A stretch of 64,000 nucleotides of DNA from Chryseobacterium camelliae (GTDB lineage Bacteria; Bacteroidota; Bacteroidia; Flavobacteriales; Weeksellaceae), in the NCBI RefSeq assembly GCF_002770595.1, contig NZ_CP022986.1, positions 2,790,001 to 2,854,000 of the forward strand. Direction: 5' to 3'. A model generated the notes under the pieces. The model did not search any database. It was not told the DNA's origin and was given only the letters and a program-made list of their open reading frames with translations. Positions 15,568 through 23,762 of this stretch are shown one piece after another; the stretch's first letter is position 1; each line of letters begins with the position of its first letter. Made by a program: the position numbers and the translations under genes.

Positions 15568-16398
15568 TTATTTGTCGAAGACAAGGTTCCTTTTTTCTTT
15601 TTTATCAGGCTGTTCCCCATGGATCTTTTCATACAGGGACGCTACCACATTGGGTTTCTTATAAATTTTCGCATACCGGTACTGCGTATTGAAATGCCTT
15701 AAATGGATTTTATAGGCGTCATACCCGATTACCACCAATAGACAGGCGCTGATCACATAAAACACCCTGAATTCCAGGTGATAATAGGTAAGCCCGGAGA
15801 AGATCGCTCCCATTACATATGAGATCATGATGCTCATCAGAAGCTTGGCTCTTGCCGTAAGCTCGGGATTGCTCCTGAACTTTTTCTGCGTAAACATGGA
15901 AAACAGGATTCCAAGGTCGGTTGTAGTTCCTGTAAGATGGGTGGTTTTAACAGAGAAGTTGGAAATGCTTGCCGTAAGCCCGTTCTGAAGCCCTGTGGCA
16001 AACAACATGAGAGCAACCAGTGCCTCGGTTTCCCCGAGCGTCTGCTGGTAATACAGCTGCCCGTACACCCCTACAAACATCAGGCATATAATCTCCAGAA
16101 CAATCGGCATGGCATGGGCAAAATACTTGCTCTTCCGGTTAAAGTTGATCACAATAAAATTGGACACGAAACCTCCGAAGAAGAATAAGAAAATCCATCC
16201 TCCCACCACGGCTACCTGTGACCAGTTACCCTTGCTGATTTCCGCTGCAAAAATGGCATAATGCCCCGTTACATTGGAGGTAAAGGAAAGGAAGATCAGT
16301 AATGAGGCAATATTGATGGTCCCTGCGGTAAAAGCAGTCAGAGTCCCCAGCCTGATATTATCTCCCAACGTTCTGCTATTACTGTATTTTCTTAACAT
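15568..16398 (-). CDS. YoaK/DUF1275 family membrane protein
   Basis: 276 residues with about six hydrophobic helices. The N-terminal GTLTAFTAGTINIASLL and TSNVTGHYAIFA match the conserved opening of the DUF1275 family (transporter-like, function unknown). The C-terminal 50 residues are soluble and charged. Stands alone, with 204 bases of AT-rich spacer to mutL that contain no obvious gene. Confidence 0.8.
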   Translation of the reverse strand: MLRKYSNSRTLGDNIRLGTLTAFTAGTINIASLLIFLSFTSNVTGHYAIFAAEISKGNWSQVAVVGGWIFLFFFGGFVSNFIVINFNRKSKYFAHAMPIVLEIICLMFVGVYGQLYYQQTLGETEALVALMLFATGLQNGLTASISNFSVKTTHLTGTTTDLGILFSMFTQKKFRSNPELTARAKLLMSIMISYVMGAIFSGLTYYHLEFRVFYVISACLLVVIGYDAYKIHLRHFNTQYRYAKIYKKPNVVASLYEKIHGEQPDKKEKRNLVFDK

Positions 16399-16438
16399 GT
16401 TCTAATTTTTTTTAAAGTGTTTTTTCTGATTTGAATGG

Positions 16439-16933
16439 TCAAACCTCTACAAAGATCTCAGCGAGTTTTCCTCTTTCTGGGAGCTTCTCACGGGTATCCA
16501 GTGAAATCTCGCGCGACTGAAGGTCTGCGTTCTTCCTGATATAAGGAATGATGTCAAACATGCCCTTATCTCTGCTCCTGACCGATGAGGAAAAATATGC
16601 TTCCTCAACAGAATTCGATTTTACGTATTGGTTAAACGTACGCTGGAAGCTTCCTGTAAAAACATCACAGGTAATTTTGCTGATCAGATGAGGGTACTTG
16701 TTCCTGATGATGCTGTAGGCTTCACAGAATTCCTTAGGCCTGATTTTATTGAAGATGCTGCCTTTCGTGTTGAACAGAAGATCCCTGATGGAATCCCCGG
16801 TATCATAACCCGAAACCAAAAGAACATGGTATTGATTGGAATCTCCCGATTCATCTTTCTCTTTGAGAACTTTTTTCAAAATATTCAGCGACTCCAGGGA
16901 GTAGTCTGTGGCAATTAAAATGGTCCTGTTCAT
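16439..16933 (-). CDS. Universal stress protein-like protein
   Basis: 164 residues. The opening MNRTILIATDYSLESLNILKK matches the first strand-helix unit of UspA folds (Asp at the nucleotide position). The middle has the alternating strand/helix pattern, but the GxxGxxxx(S/T) ATP loop is not visible, so nucleotide binding is doubtful. Identity rests on the N-terminus only. Own promoter at 16971-16978. Confidence 0.5.
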   Translation of the reverse strand: MNRTILIATDYSLESLNILKKVLKEKDESGDSNQYHVLLVSGYDTGDSIRDLLFNTKGSIFNKIRPKEFCEAYSIIRNKYPHLISKITCDVFTGSFQRTFNQYVKSNSVEEAYFSSSVRSRDKGMFDIIPYIRKNADLQSREISLDTREKLPERGKLAEIFVEV

Positions 16934-16970
16934 ATCTCAAGGTTTTGCGTTATCTTAATTTTTGATACTA

Positions 16971-16978
16971 CAAAACTA
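16971..16978 (-). promoter_or_regulatory. -7 promoter element (TAGTTTTG on - strand) for Usp-like gene
   Basis: Matches TAnnTTTG on the minus strand, about 37 bases before the ATG at 16933. Confidence 0.4.
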
Positions 16979-17078
16979 AAGCGACCGTATTAGAAGAGCT
17001 TTGGAATGAAATTAAAATGTGATTAAGGAGATTAAAATGAGATTAGAAATGGGTAATGGGCAAATTTGGGAGCAGTAC

Positions 17079-18482
17079 TTACATTTCCTGGTTCTGCGTG
17101 CTGTAGAAATTGGGGAAGCGCATCTGTACGGTAGTTCCGTGGTTCTCATGTGAGGTCACCACCAGTTCGCCGTGGTGCATGCGTACAATATTCCTGGCCA
17201 GCGGAAGGCCGATCCCGTATCCTTCATAATTATCCGTATTCGAAGCCCTGAAAAACGGATCGTATATTTTGTTCATTTCCTGCTGCGGAATCCCGATTCC
17301 GTTGTCTTTCACAATCAGGTATACATCATTGTCTGTGGCGCCCAGGGCGACTTTAACCTGCTGGAAGTCCGAATATTTACATCCGTTGCTGATGATGTTG
17401 GCAACGGCCAGGTGCAGCAGCTGTTCATTGCCCTGTACCTTAAGTTTCTTAGGGTTGTCAGGCAACATACTGATGTCAAGAAAAATATTGTTGCGGGCAT
17501 CGATTTTCCTCAGGGTTTCAATCACGTCCCAAAGGAGCTGGTCCATCCGTACTTTATCCATCTTCTGGATTTTTCCGTCGAAACCGGTCTGGGCAATCAT
17601 CAGCAGGGCCTTGATCTTCCTATCCAGCTTTTCCGCTTCATCCAGGATAATACCGAGGGTTTCGCGGTATTCGCCGGCTGTCCTCGTGATAGAGAGGGCC
17701 ACATCGGCTTCCCCCATGATAGAGGTAAGCGGGGTCCTCAATTCATGCGAAACATTGCCGATGAGGTGGTTCTGGGTCTCAAACGAGGTTTCAATACGGT
17801 TAAGCATATCGTTGAACGTATCCACCAGCTCATTAAGCTCTTTATTGCCCGGCTGAGATTCCAGCCTGAGGTGCAGGTTCTCGGAACTGATTTCCTTTAC
17901 CTTGCCGGTAATTTTCAGAATAGGCTTGAATAAAGTCTTGGACAGGTAAAAAGAGAAAATCATACTGAAAAACAGTGACAGGACGATACAGGTGATCAGT
18001 GTCCTCTTTAAAAAACCGAGGTAGTACACAACGTAATGGTTTTTGGCCGAAGCAATGGCAATGTAGTTTTTGCTGCCGTATCTGAACGTCTGCCCGATAT
18101 AGTAGAATTCCTTGTCATTGTAATTGGCTTCACCCTGCTTGACAATATTTTTGAAAAATGAAGAAGGAATATGCACCTCCTGTGATATTTTCCTGAAATT
18201 GGAATCTGAAGGAACCGCGAAAACATAGTCGCGTTCCATGGGAAGCTCCTCATCATTCAGCCGGTTCAGGATATGGTTTTCCGGCAGGTCCAGGTGTTCC
18301 TTGCCTTTTTCAATCTGAATGATGGTTGCCGTACGGATTTTCAGGAGTTCATAAAACCGCTGGTGGGAAAAGTTGACAATAGAAAAGTAAACCAGGCCGC
18401 TGAAAAGCAGGATGATTGCGGTAAAAACCATCATGAGGAGCACCATGGTTTTGGTCTGGTTGGTCATTACTCTATTGAACAT
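17079..18482 (-). CDS. Two-component sensor histidine kinase
   Basis: 467 residues. TM1 (about 11-33), periplasmic sensor region (about 34-155), TM2 (about 157-178), HAMP linker, then the HisKA box NVSHELRTPLTS (His about 243), HATPase N box (ANIISNGCKYSD), DNGIGIP and GYGIGLPLA. Complete. Encoded three bases downstream of its response regulator, so they form one operon. The periplasmic part has no recognisable ligand fold; the signal is unknown. Confidence 0.93.
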   Translation of the reverse strand: MFNRVMTNQTKTMVLLMMVFTAIILLFSGLVYFSIVNFSHQRFYELLKIRTATIIQIEKGKEHLDLPENHILNRLNDEELPMERDYVFAVPSDSNFRKISQEVHIPSSFFKNIVKQGEANYNDKEFYYIGQTFRYGSKNYIAIASAKNHYVVYYLGFLKRTLITCIVLSLFFSMIFSFYLSKTLFKPILKITGKVKEISSENLHLRLESQPGNKELNELVDTFNDMLNRIETSFETQNHLIGNVSHELRTPLTSIMGEADVALSITRTAGEYRETLGIILDEAEKLDRKIKALLMIAQTGFDGKIQKMDKVRMDQLLWDVIETLRKIDARNNIFLDISMLPDNPKKLKVQGNEQLLHLAVANIISNGCKYSDFQQVKVALGATDNDVYLIVKDNGIGIPQQEMNKIYDPFFRASNTDNYEGYGIGLPLARNIVRMHHGELVVTSHENHGTTVQMRFPNFYSTQNQEM

Positions 18483-18485
18483 TCT

Positions 18486-19196
18486 TTATGGTTTTTTTAA
18501 GACATACCCCATTCCGATGACCGTATGGATCAGCTTCTGGTCCTCCTGGTAATCCAGCTTTTTTCTCAGATAATTAACGTAAACATCCACTACATTGGTC
18601 CCCAGTTCATAATTGACGCCCCAAACGGCCTCTAAGATTTCGGCTCGTGAAATGACCTTTTCAGGATTATTGACAAAATACAGCAGGAGCTTATATTCAG
18701 TGGAGGTCAGCGAAATCTCTTCCCCGCCCCTTGTTACTGTTTTGGTATAGTCATTGACAACAAGGTCTGAAAACCTGAATATATATTCCTGATCCGTTTC
18801 CGGCCCGGCTGTTTCCTGGACACCGCTATGGGTATTGCTTCTTCTCAGCAGTGATTTTACACGGGCGACCAGCTCTATGAACTTAAAAGGCTTCACAAGA
18901 TAATCATCACCTCCGCACTCCAGTCCCAGTACGATGTTTTCGGAGGTTCCCAGAGCAGTTAAAAACAGGATCGGAACATGCTGGTTGGTTTTCCTGATCT
19001 CCTTGCAAACATCCAGTCCGTTCATCTCCGGCAGCATGATGTCCAGAATCACCAGGTCGAAATCATTGGACTGTACCAGCTGTACCCCTGTTTTTCCGTC
19101 AAAAGCAACGGAAACTTCATAGCCGTTCTCCTGCAGTCCTTTCTTGATGAAAGAGACTACGCTGGTTTCGTCTTCAATAAGGATGATTTTTTTCAT
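18486..19196 (-). CDS. OmpR-family response regulator
   Basis: 236 residues from ATG 19196, where the receiver begins (MKKIILIEDE); an ATG at 19271 would add a 25-residue non-homologous leader. The phosphoacceptor is the Asp of VILDIMLPEMNG (about residue 51); Lys of LVKPFKF (about 102) completes the receiver. A winged-helix trans_reg_C domain occupies about 135-234. Pairs with the kinase at 17079. Two direct repeats upstream (19305-19335) are a candidate binding site. Confidence 0.93.
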   Translation of the reverse strand: MKKIILIEDETSVVSFIKKGLQENGYEVSVAFDGKTGVQLVQSNDFDLVILDIMLPEMNGLDVCKEIRKTNQHVPILFLTALGTSENIVLGLECGGDDYLVKPFKFIELVARVKSLLRRSNTHSGVQETAGPETDQEYIFRFSDLVVNDYTKTVTRGGEEISLTSTEYKLLLYFVNNPEKVISRAEILEAVWGVNYELGTNVVDVYVNYLRKKLDYQEDQKLIHTVIGMGYVLKKP

Positions 19197-19304
19197 GAGG
19201 TATGGGAATGACACAAAAATAGGAAATAAATCTGAGTAGCAGCTATAGGCTATCATCTCTATATTTGCCATGGCGGCCGTTCCATACGGTAATTACAGTA
19301 AACA

Positions 19305-19335
19305 GGATATCAATACAGGTTTGCCGGATATCAAT
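19305..19335. promoter_or_regulatory. Direct repeat GGATATCAAT x2, candidate operator
   Basis: Identical ten-base units at 19305-19314 and 19326-19335, spaced 21 bases start to start (two helical turns), in the divergent region between the response-regulator gene (-) and the TPR gene (+). OmpR-type regulators often bind tandem repeats; the link is inferred. Confidence 0.4.
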
Positions 19336-19404
19336 TCTTTCGTGCCGGTTTCTTCTTAAATGAGTAATCTTGTTATACTCCGAAGTTGAAACAAAACGAA
19401 TATT

Positions 19405-21090
19405 ATGAAAGAATCCCTTAACCAGGAAGCGTGGAATGCGCTTATGGACAATAATTATCCCTTAGCGGCAAAATATTGGGTGGACGGGTACGGCCTTCCG
19501 GATGATGATGAAGAGCTGGAACGCATATTTCAGCATGTGAACACCCTCAATACAGCACAGCACCATCCGGATCTCTGTGCCATCCTCGGTCTTATTGCCC
19601 TTGACCATAATGATATTTTTGATGAAGACAGGGAAAATGCCCTTATCCAGTGCCTGCAGTGGAGCCACCAGGGACTTGAAAAAGATCCCCTTCATTATCA
19701 GTGCAGCCGCAATGCCGGATCTGCGCTGTACTGGCTCGGAAGCGGCCCCGAGGCACTGTCGTATTACGAGAAGGCACATAGCATACGGCCATCACCGGTG
19801 CTCCAGATCCGCATGTTCAACATCCGGAATCAGGATCAGCGGGATCCGGATTTTTCCGGGCTCATCCTTTCCGAGGATACCGGATCAGGAATGGAAGCCT
19901 ACAATACCGGTGTAGAACTCAACAGGCTGCTGCTACAGTATCCTGATATGCCCGAAACAGAACAGCAGCGACTCACTGCGTTGAAAAAAAAGTTTTACGA
20001 AAAAGCCTATCAGCTTTATAAAGATGCAGTTGTACATAAGACCGGTGACCGGCTGAATGATGATCCCCACACTTTCGCTATGTGCTGCAATAATCTGGCA
20101 GGGGAGCTCAGCCATGAAGGCAAATATCAGGAAGCCATTGCCATCGGAACCGAGGGGATTGAGCAGAGCCCGTTTCTCGTCATCCTCATGAACAGGATGA
20201 GCAATTATATGTATGGCGGAATGCCGGAACAGACCATTATGGATGGAAAGCGGCTTCTGGATGAGTATGCAGGCCAGATGGACATCATTTCTTTTTTCAG
20301 TGTGATAGATACGATCTGCATCAGCTACCTTGAACTTAACAACTATAAGGAAACCCTGCAATGGGCAGACAGAGGACTGGAAACTTATTATCAGATCAAT
20401 CCGTCAGACCCTATCCTGCAGGATGCGGAAATGACCCGATGTGTGACCAATTTTTTCATTAACAGGGCCAAGGCTGTCGCTGCCCTGGGTATCGATACGG
20501 ACCCTACTGAAAATGCCAGGAAAGCTGATCAGCTGCTGGAAACAATGCCTGATAACCCAAGCCTGATGATCAGCAGGGCAGATACTTTTGTAAAAGAAGG
20601 GCAGTGGGAGAAAGCACTGGAATGCTATGAGCAGGCCATCCATTTCGGGATAGAAAGAGGGATGGAAAGATCTGTGCAGGTAGCCCTGTACAACAAAGGA
20701 TACATTCAGGAAGTATATCTGAAAGAAAGTGATGAGGCCCTTGGAAGTTTCGGTCAGAGCATAGAGGCAGGGAACAATGATTTCTGGTGTTATTACTGGG
20801 CGGTTCACTGTGCCTATAATCTGAGGGAAGATGAAGCCACGGTACGCTACGGTGAATCGGCAATAGCTGTATTACCCCAACAGGATGGTATTGCCGATGA
20901 TATTGTGGCAGAGGTGTATGAACATATCGGAACGGCCCAGATTGACCTCGGAAATTATGAACAGGCGATAAAAAACCTGCAGAAATCCCTTAATCTGAAT
21001 TTCTCCCAGACTGCACAGGATAACCTGAAAATTGCCCGGGAACAAATTGGAAAGCAGGGTGGTTTTTTTAAAAAGCTGTTTGGGAAGTAA
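19405..21090 (+). CDS. Tetratricopeptide-repeat protein
   Basis: 561 residues, all helical. TPR-like units are clearest at the C-terminal half (for example EKALECYEQAIHFG near 407 and YEQAIKNLQKSLNLN near 520). No signal peptide or membrane helix, so cytosolic. The N-terminus is acidic (DDDEELE). TPR arrays bind protein partners; no partner can be named. Divergent from the two-component genes. Confidence 0.75.
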   Translation: MKESLNQEAWNALMDNNYPLAAKYWVDGYGLPDDDEELERIFQHVNTLNTAQHHPDLCAILGLIALDHNDIFDEDRENALIQCLQWSHQGLEKDPLHYQCSRNAGSALYWLGSGPEALSYYEKAHSIRPSPVLQIRMFNIRNQDQRDPDFSGLILSEDTGSGMEAYNTGVELNRLLLQYPDMPETEQQRLTALKKKFYEKAYQLYKDAVVHKTGDRLNDDPHTFAMCCNNLAGELSHEGKYQEAIAIGTEGIEQSPFLVILMNRMSNYMYGGMPEQTIMDGKRLLDEYAGQMDIISFFSVIDTICISYLELNNYKETLQWADRGLETYYQINPSDPILQDAEMTRCVTNFFINRAKAVAALGIDTDPTENARKADQLLETMPDNPSLMISRADTFVKEGQWEKALECYEQAIHFGIERGMERSVQVALYNKGYIQEVYLKESDEALGSFGQSIEAGNNDFWCYYWAVHCAYNLREDEATVRYGESAIAVLPQQDGIADDIVAEVYEHIGTAQIDLGNYEQAIKNLQKSLNLNFSQTAQDNLKIAREQIGKQGGFFKKLFGK

Positions 21091-21212
21091 TCTGTGGTCA
21101 CAGAAGCTTAGCAAAGCGTCAGCTTATAATAAAAAATGCAATTTCTATGAAATAGCGCAGGAATAAGGCGTATTTCAGGGAAAAAACGGTATCTTGAATC
21201 TATAATCAGGCT

Positions 21213-21707
21213 ATGGAAAAAATAATCATAAGAAAAGTTGAACCTACAGACAATAAAGGTCTGTCGAAACTCATCAAAAACACGTTTGAAGAACATGATG
21301 CACCCCGGGAAGGAACCGTTTTTTCGGATCCGACGACAGATCACCTCTATGAGCTTTTCCAAACGGAGGGTTCTGTGCTTTGGGTAGGGGAACTGGACGG
21401 TCATATGGCCGGCTGTTGCGGCATATATCCTACACAGGGGTTGCCTGAAGGCTGTGCAGAATTGGTGAAATTCTATCTCCGCCCTGAAGCACGCGGAAAA
21501 GGGCTGGGCCAGGCTTTAATGAATCAGAGCATCAGCAGTGCAAAAGACATGGGATATAAGCAGATTTACCTGGAAAGCCTTCCTGAGTTTGCCAAAGCGG
21601 TAAGCATGTATGAAAAAATGGGCTTTACACTGCTAGAAAAACCTTTGGGGGATTCAGGACATGGTTCATGTACAGTATGGATGATCATGGAACTCGATGC
21701 TTTATAA
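21213..21707 (+). CDS. GNAT family N-acetyltransferase
   Basis: 164 residues. The acetyl-CoA loop is RPEARGKGLGQALM (about 89-102, R/Q-x-x-G-x-G/A pattern), with the preceding strand ELVKFYL and a C-terminal AVSMYEKMGF. Transfers an acetyl group to an amine; substrate unknown. Monocistronic with a terminator downstream. Confidence 0.88.
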   Translation: MEKIIIRKVEPTDNKGLSKLIKNTFEEHDAPREGTVFSDPTTDHLYELFQTEGSVLWVGELDGHMAGCCGIYPTQGLPEGCAELVKFYLRPEARGKGLGQALMNQSISSAKDMGYKQIYLESLPEFAKAVSMYEKMGFTLLEKPLGDSGHGSCTVWMIMELDAL

Positions 21708-21759
21708 TACAGACTTTAAATAACCGGTCAGTTTTTACCGGGATGCTTATGAAAACAAA

Positions 21760-21788
21760 AAACCTCCGCAATTCAATTGCGGAGGTTT
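21760..21788. terminator. Bidirectional terminator between GNAT gene and tRNA-Leu(CAG)
   Basis: Hairpin with a 12-base stem, AAACCTCCGCAA / TTGCGGAGGTTT, and a short loop; A-rich before and T-rich after. Serves the + strand GNAT gene and the - strand tRNA. Confidence 0.8.
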
Positions 21789-21846
21789 GTTTTCCATGTG
21801 AAACAGATCCAGGCAGCATGTGTCTGCTGAGTAATGTTTCCTGCTG

Positions 21847-21929
21847 TGCGGATGAAGGGACTCGAACCCCCATGCCTTATCGGCACCAGATCCTGATTCT
21901 GGCGTGGCTACCAATTACACCACATCCGC
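21847..21929 (-). tRNA. tRNA-Leu (anticodon CAG)
   Basis: 83 bases on the minus strand. Acceptor GCGGATG pairs with CATCCGC, discriminator A; anticodon stem CCAGA/TCTGG encloses the loop ATCAGGA, anticodon CAG; long class II variable arm; T-loop GGTTCGAGTCC. No CCA encoded. Near-identical to the Leu(TAG) gene at 22413, differing mainly in the anticodon loop and variable arm. Confidence 0.93.
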
Positions 21930-21969
21930 AGTTTAAGGCCGTATGATAAAGAACTCCTTTTTGTGAGTA

Positions 21970-21977
21970 CAAATATA
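21970..21977 (-). promoter_or_regulatory. -7 promoter element (TATATTTG) for tRNA-Leu(CAG)
   Basis: Minus-strand TATATTTG followed by TACTCACAAAAA, 41 bases before the tRNA 5' end. The same sequence context occurs before the other tRNA unit (22543). Confidence 0.6.
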
Positions 21978-22200
21978 CATGTTTTTCAGAATATTTTCAT
22001 GACTCATCCTGTAAATTTTATGCAGAAGGCACGAAAAACAGGTAGTCTGTTTAAAATCAACTTTTTAAATTTCTGATGCAGTGCGGGGAGTGGGTAAGAA
22101 ATCTGGTCAGACCATTATCCAAGTTTGATTATGCTTTTGAAGAAAGTGATTTTTTATATGATAAGTAAAGCATAATTTATTAGCGGTGTAGGCTGAAAAC

Positions 22201-22237
22201 AAAAAAAGCTGATAATATAACATTATCAGCTTTTTTT
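22201..22237. terminator. Strong terminator of the three-tRNA unit
   Basis: Perfect 16-base inverted repeat (AAAAAAAGCTGATAAT and its complement) around a five-base loop, four bases after the end of tRNA-Leu(TAA) on the minus strand, ending in a T run. Confidence 0.85.
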
Positions 22238-22240
22238 ATG

Positions 22241-22324
22241 TACCCCGGGCGGGACTTGAACCCGCACGCCAAAAGAGGCACAGGATTTTAAGTCCTGCGT
22301 GTCTACCAGTTCCACCACCAGGGC
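22241..22324 (-). tRNA. tRNA-Leu (anticodon TAA)
   Basis: 84 bases, minus strand. Acceptor GCCCTGG pairs with CCGGGGT (two G-U type pairs); anticodon stem CAGGA/TCCTG with loop CTTAAAA gives TAA; class II variable arm; T-loop GGTTCAAGTCC. Confidence 0.93.
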
Positions 22325-22333
22325 ATGGCGTGG

Positions 22334-22406
22334 AGCGAAAAACGGGATTCGAACCCGCGACCCCAACCTTGGCAAGGTTGTGCTCTACCAGCTGAGCTAT
22401 TTTCGC
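22334..22406 (-). tRNA. tRNA-Gly (anticodon GCC)
   Basis: 73 bases, minus strand. Acceptor GCGAAAA with TTTTCGC, anticodon stem CAACC/GGTTG around TTGCCAA (anticodon GCC), T-loop GGTTCGAATCC, discriminator T. Lies between two Leu tRNAs in one transcript. Confidence 0.93.
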
Positions 22407-22412
22407 AAACTG

Positions 22413-22494
22413 TGCGGATGAAGGGACTCGAACCCCCACGCCTCACGGCACCAGATCCTAAGTCTGGCGTGGCTACCAATTACACCACATCCGC
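22413..22494 (-). tRNA. tRNA-Leu (anticodon TAG)
   Basis: 82 bases, minus strand. Acceptor GCGGATG/CATCCGC, anticodon loop CTTAGGA (TAG), class II variable arm. First gene of the unit Leu(TAG)-Gly(GCC)-Leu(TAA). Confidence 0.93.
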
Positions 22495-22542
22495 AGTTTT
22501 GTTAAGTCGTATTTTAAAGAGCTTGTCTCGTTTTTGTGAGTG

Positions 22543-22550
22543 CAAATATA
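22543..22550 (-). promoter_or_regulatory. -7 promoter element (TATATTTG) of three-tRNA unit
   Basis: Minus-strand TATATTTG with a TTTGG about 18 bases upstream of it as -33 element. Followed by GCACTCACAAAAA, shared with the promoter at 21970. Confidence 0.65.
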
Positions 22551-22669
22551 GGACATTTTTCTTTGTCTCCAAACTTTTGCAGGAAAAAAATAAAAAAACT
22601 GCAATTTTTTTCCGGATGGTGTGTTATTACATTTCATTTTCTTACTTTTACATCATTATTAATTATGTT

Positions 22670-23047
22670 ATGGAATTACAAGGAACGGTAAAGAAAATCA
22701 CTGAAACCCAAACGTTTGCAAGCGGATTTCAAAAGAGAGAAATGGTTATTCTGACACAGGAGCAGTATCCGCAGCCTATCAACATAGAATTTCTGTCTGA
22801 CAAGATCAGTTTGCTGGACAATGTAAGGGAAGGCGAAAATGTGAAAGTAGGCATCAACATCAGAGGAAGAGAATGGGTTTCTCCGCAGGGCGAAACAAAG
22901 TACTTCAATTCCATCACCGGATGGAGACTGGAAAAAGTTTCCGATAATGGTTCAGAACCTACCCAGGCTGCACCTTCATCTTCTTCATCCCAGACTTCCA
23001 ACGAAAATCCTTTTGCAGGGGATGACGATGACGATTTACCTTTTTAA
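22670..23047 (+). CDS. DUF3127 family protein with SSB-like acidic tail
   Basis: 125 residues from ATG 22670; the open frame further upstream runs through the tRNA genes and is not coding. Residues 1-85 are beta-rich (MELQGTVKKI, REMVILTQEQYPQPINIEF, GREWVSPQGETKYFNSI), consistent with an OB-fold. A Ser/Thr-rich linker follows, and the protein ends in DDDDDLPF, the same type of tail with which bacterial single-strand-binding proteins recruit partners. A role at nucleic acid is inferred from this tail and the predicted fold; the family has no assigned function. Confidence 0.75.
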   Translation: MELQGTVKKITETQTFASGFQKREMVILTQEQYPQPINIEFLSDKISLLDNVREGENVKVGINIRGREWVSPQGETKYFNSITGWRLEKVSDNGSEPTQAAPSSSSSQTSNENPFAGDDDDDLPF

Positions 23048-23068
23048 TCAGATACAATAAGAAAATCT

Positions 23069-23097
23069 AATCCTGCTTTTTAAGTGGGATTTTTTTT
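23069..23097 (+). terminator. Intrinsic terminator after DUF3127 gene
   Basis: Imperfect eight-base stem AATCCTGC / GTGGGATT (two G-U pairs) followed by seven T residues. Confidence 0.65.
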
Positions 23098-23108
23098 CCC
23101 TCAATCAT

Positions 23109-23762
23109 ATGGTTCGACTCGATGAAAATGAAATGTCATTCCCGGATCCGCTTTTGTATGATGGCCATGAGGGCGTTATTGCTTTCGGCGGCGATCTCTC
23201 AGTGGAAAGAATCTGGTTCGCGTATACTTTAGGCATATTCCCCTGGTACAATCCGGATGAAGAAATCCTCTGGTGGTGCCCGGATCCCAGGTTCGTATTA
23301 TTCCCCGAACATCTGCGTGTATCCAAATCCATGCGTAAAATCCTGAACCGGAATATCTTTACCTTCACGGAAAATAAGGATTTCAGGGCGGTCATCAGCA
23401 ACTGCCAGAAAATCGGAAGGAGAGGCCAGTCGGGAACATGGCTCTCAGATGAGCTGATGGAGTCGTTTATCCGGCTTCATGAATATGGACTGGCTAAAAG
23501 TGTGGAAGTATGGCAGGATGACGAACTCGTGGGAGGCTTCTATGGCATCCAGATGGGGAGGGTATTCTGCGGGGAAAGCATGTTCGCTAAAGTCAGCAAT
23601 GCGTCCAAAGCAGGATTTATTCATTTTGTGCAAACACACCGGGATGAGCTTGACATCATAGACTGCCAGTCGCATACAGACCATCTGGAAAGCATGGGTG
23701 CGGAGATGATTTCGAAAAAAGAATTTTTAACCATTTTATATCAGAATAATGAACGAAGATAA
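23109..23762 (+). CDS. aat: Leucyl/phenylalanyl-tRNA--protein transferase
   Basis: 217 residues. FPWYNPDEEILWWCPDPRFVL (WWxPxPR motif, near 38-58), GRRGQSGTWLSDEL (about 103-116), GGFYGIQMGRVFCGESMF (about 142-159) and IDCQSHTDHLESMGA (about 180-194) are the family signatures. Adds Leu or Phe from tRNA to proteins with N-terminal Lys or Arg, marking them for Clp proteolysis (N-end rule). Overlaps the next gene by 14 bases. Confidence 0.95.
   Translation: MVRLDENEMSFPDPLLYDGHEGVIAFGGDLSVERIWFAYTLGIFPWYNPDEEILWWCPDPRFVLFPEHLRVSKSMRKILNRNIFTFTENKDFRAVISNCQKIGRRGQSGTWLSDELMESFIRLHEYGLAKSVEVWQDDELVGGFYGIQMGRVFCGESMFAKVSNASKAGFIHFVQTHRDELDIIDCQSHTDHLESMGAEMISKKEFLTILYQNNERR

Larger units (their letters stand above)
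21930..22240. other. Non-coding stretch between tRNA units
   Basis: Holds the promoter of tRNA-Leu(CAG) (21970-21977) and, at its far end, the terminator of the three-tRNA unit (22201-22237). The middle (about 21990-22195) is AT-rich with no gene or clear structure. Confidence 0.6.

Noticed and set aside
22325..22669. Upstream extension of the DUF3127 protein
   Set aside because: The extension reads through tRNA genes; homology starts at ATG 22670.
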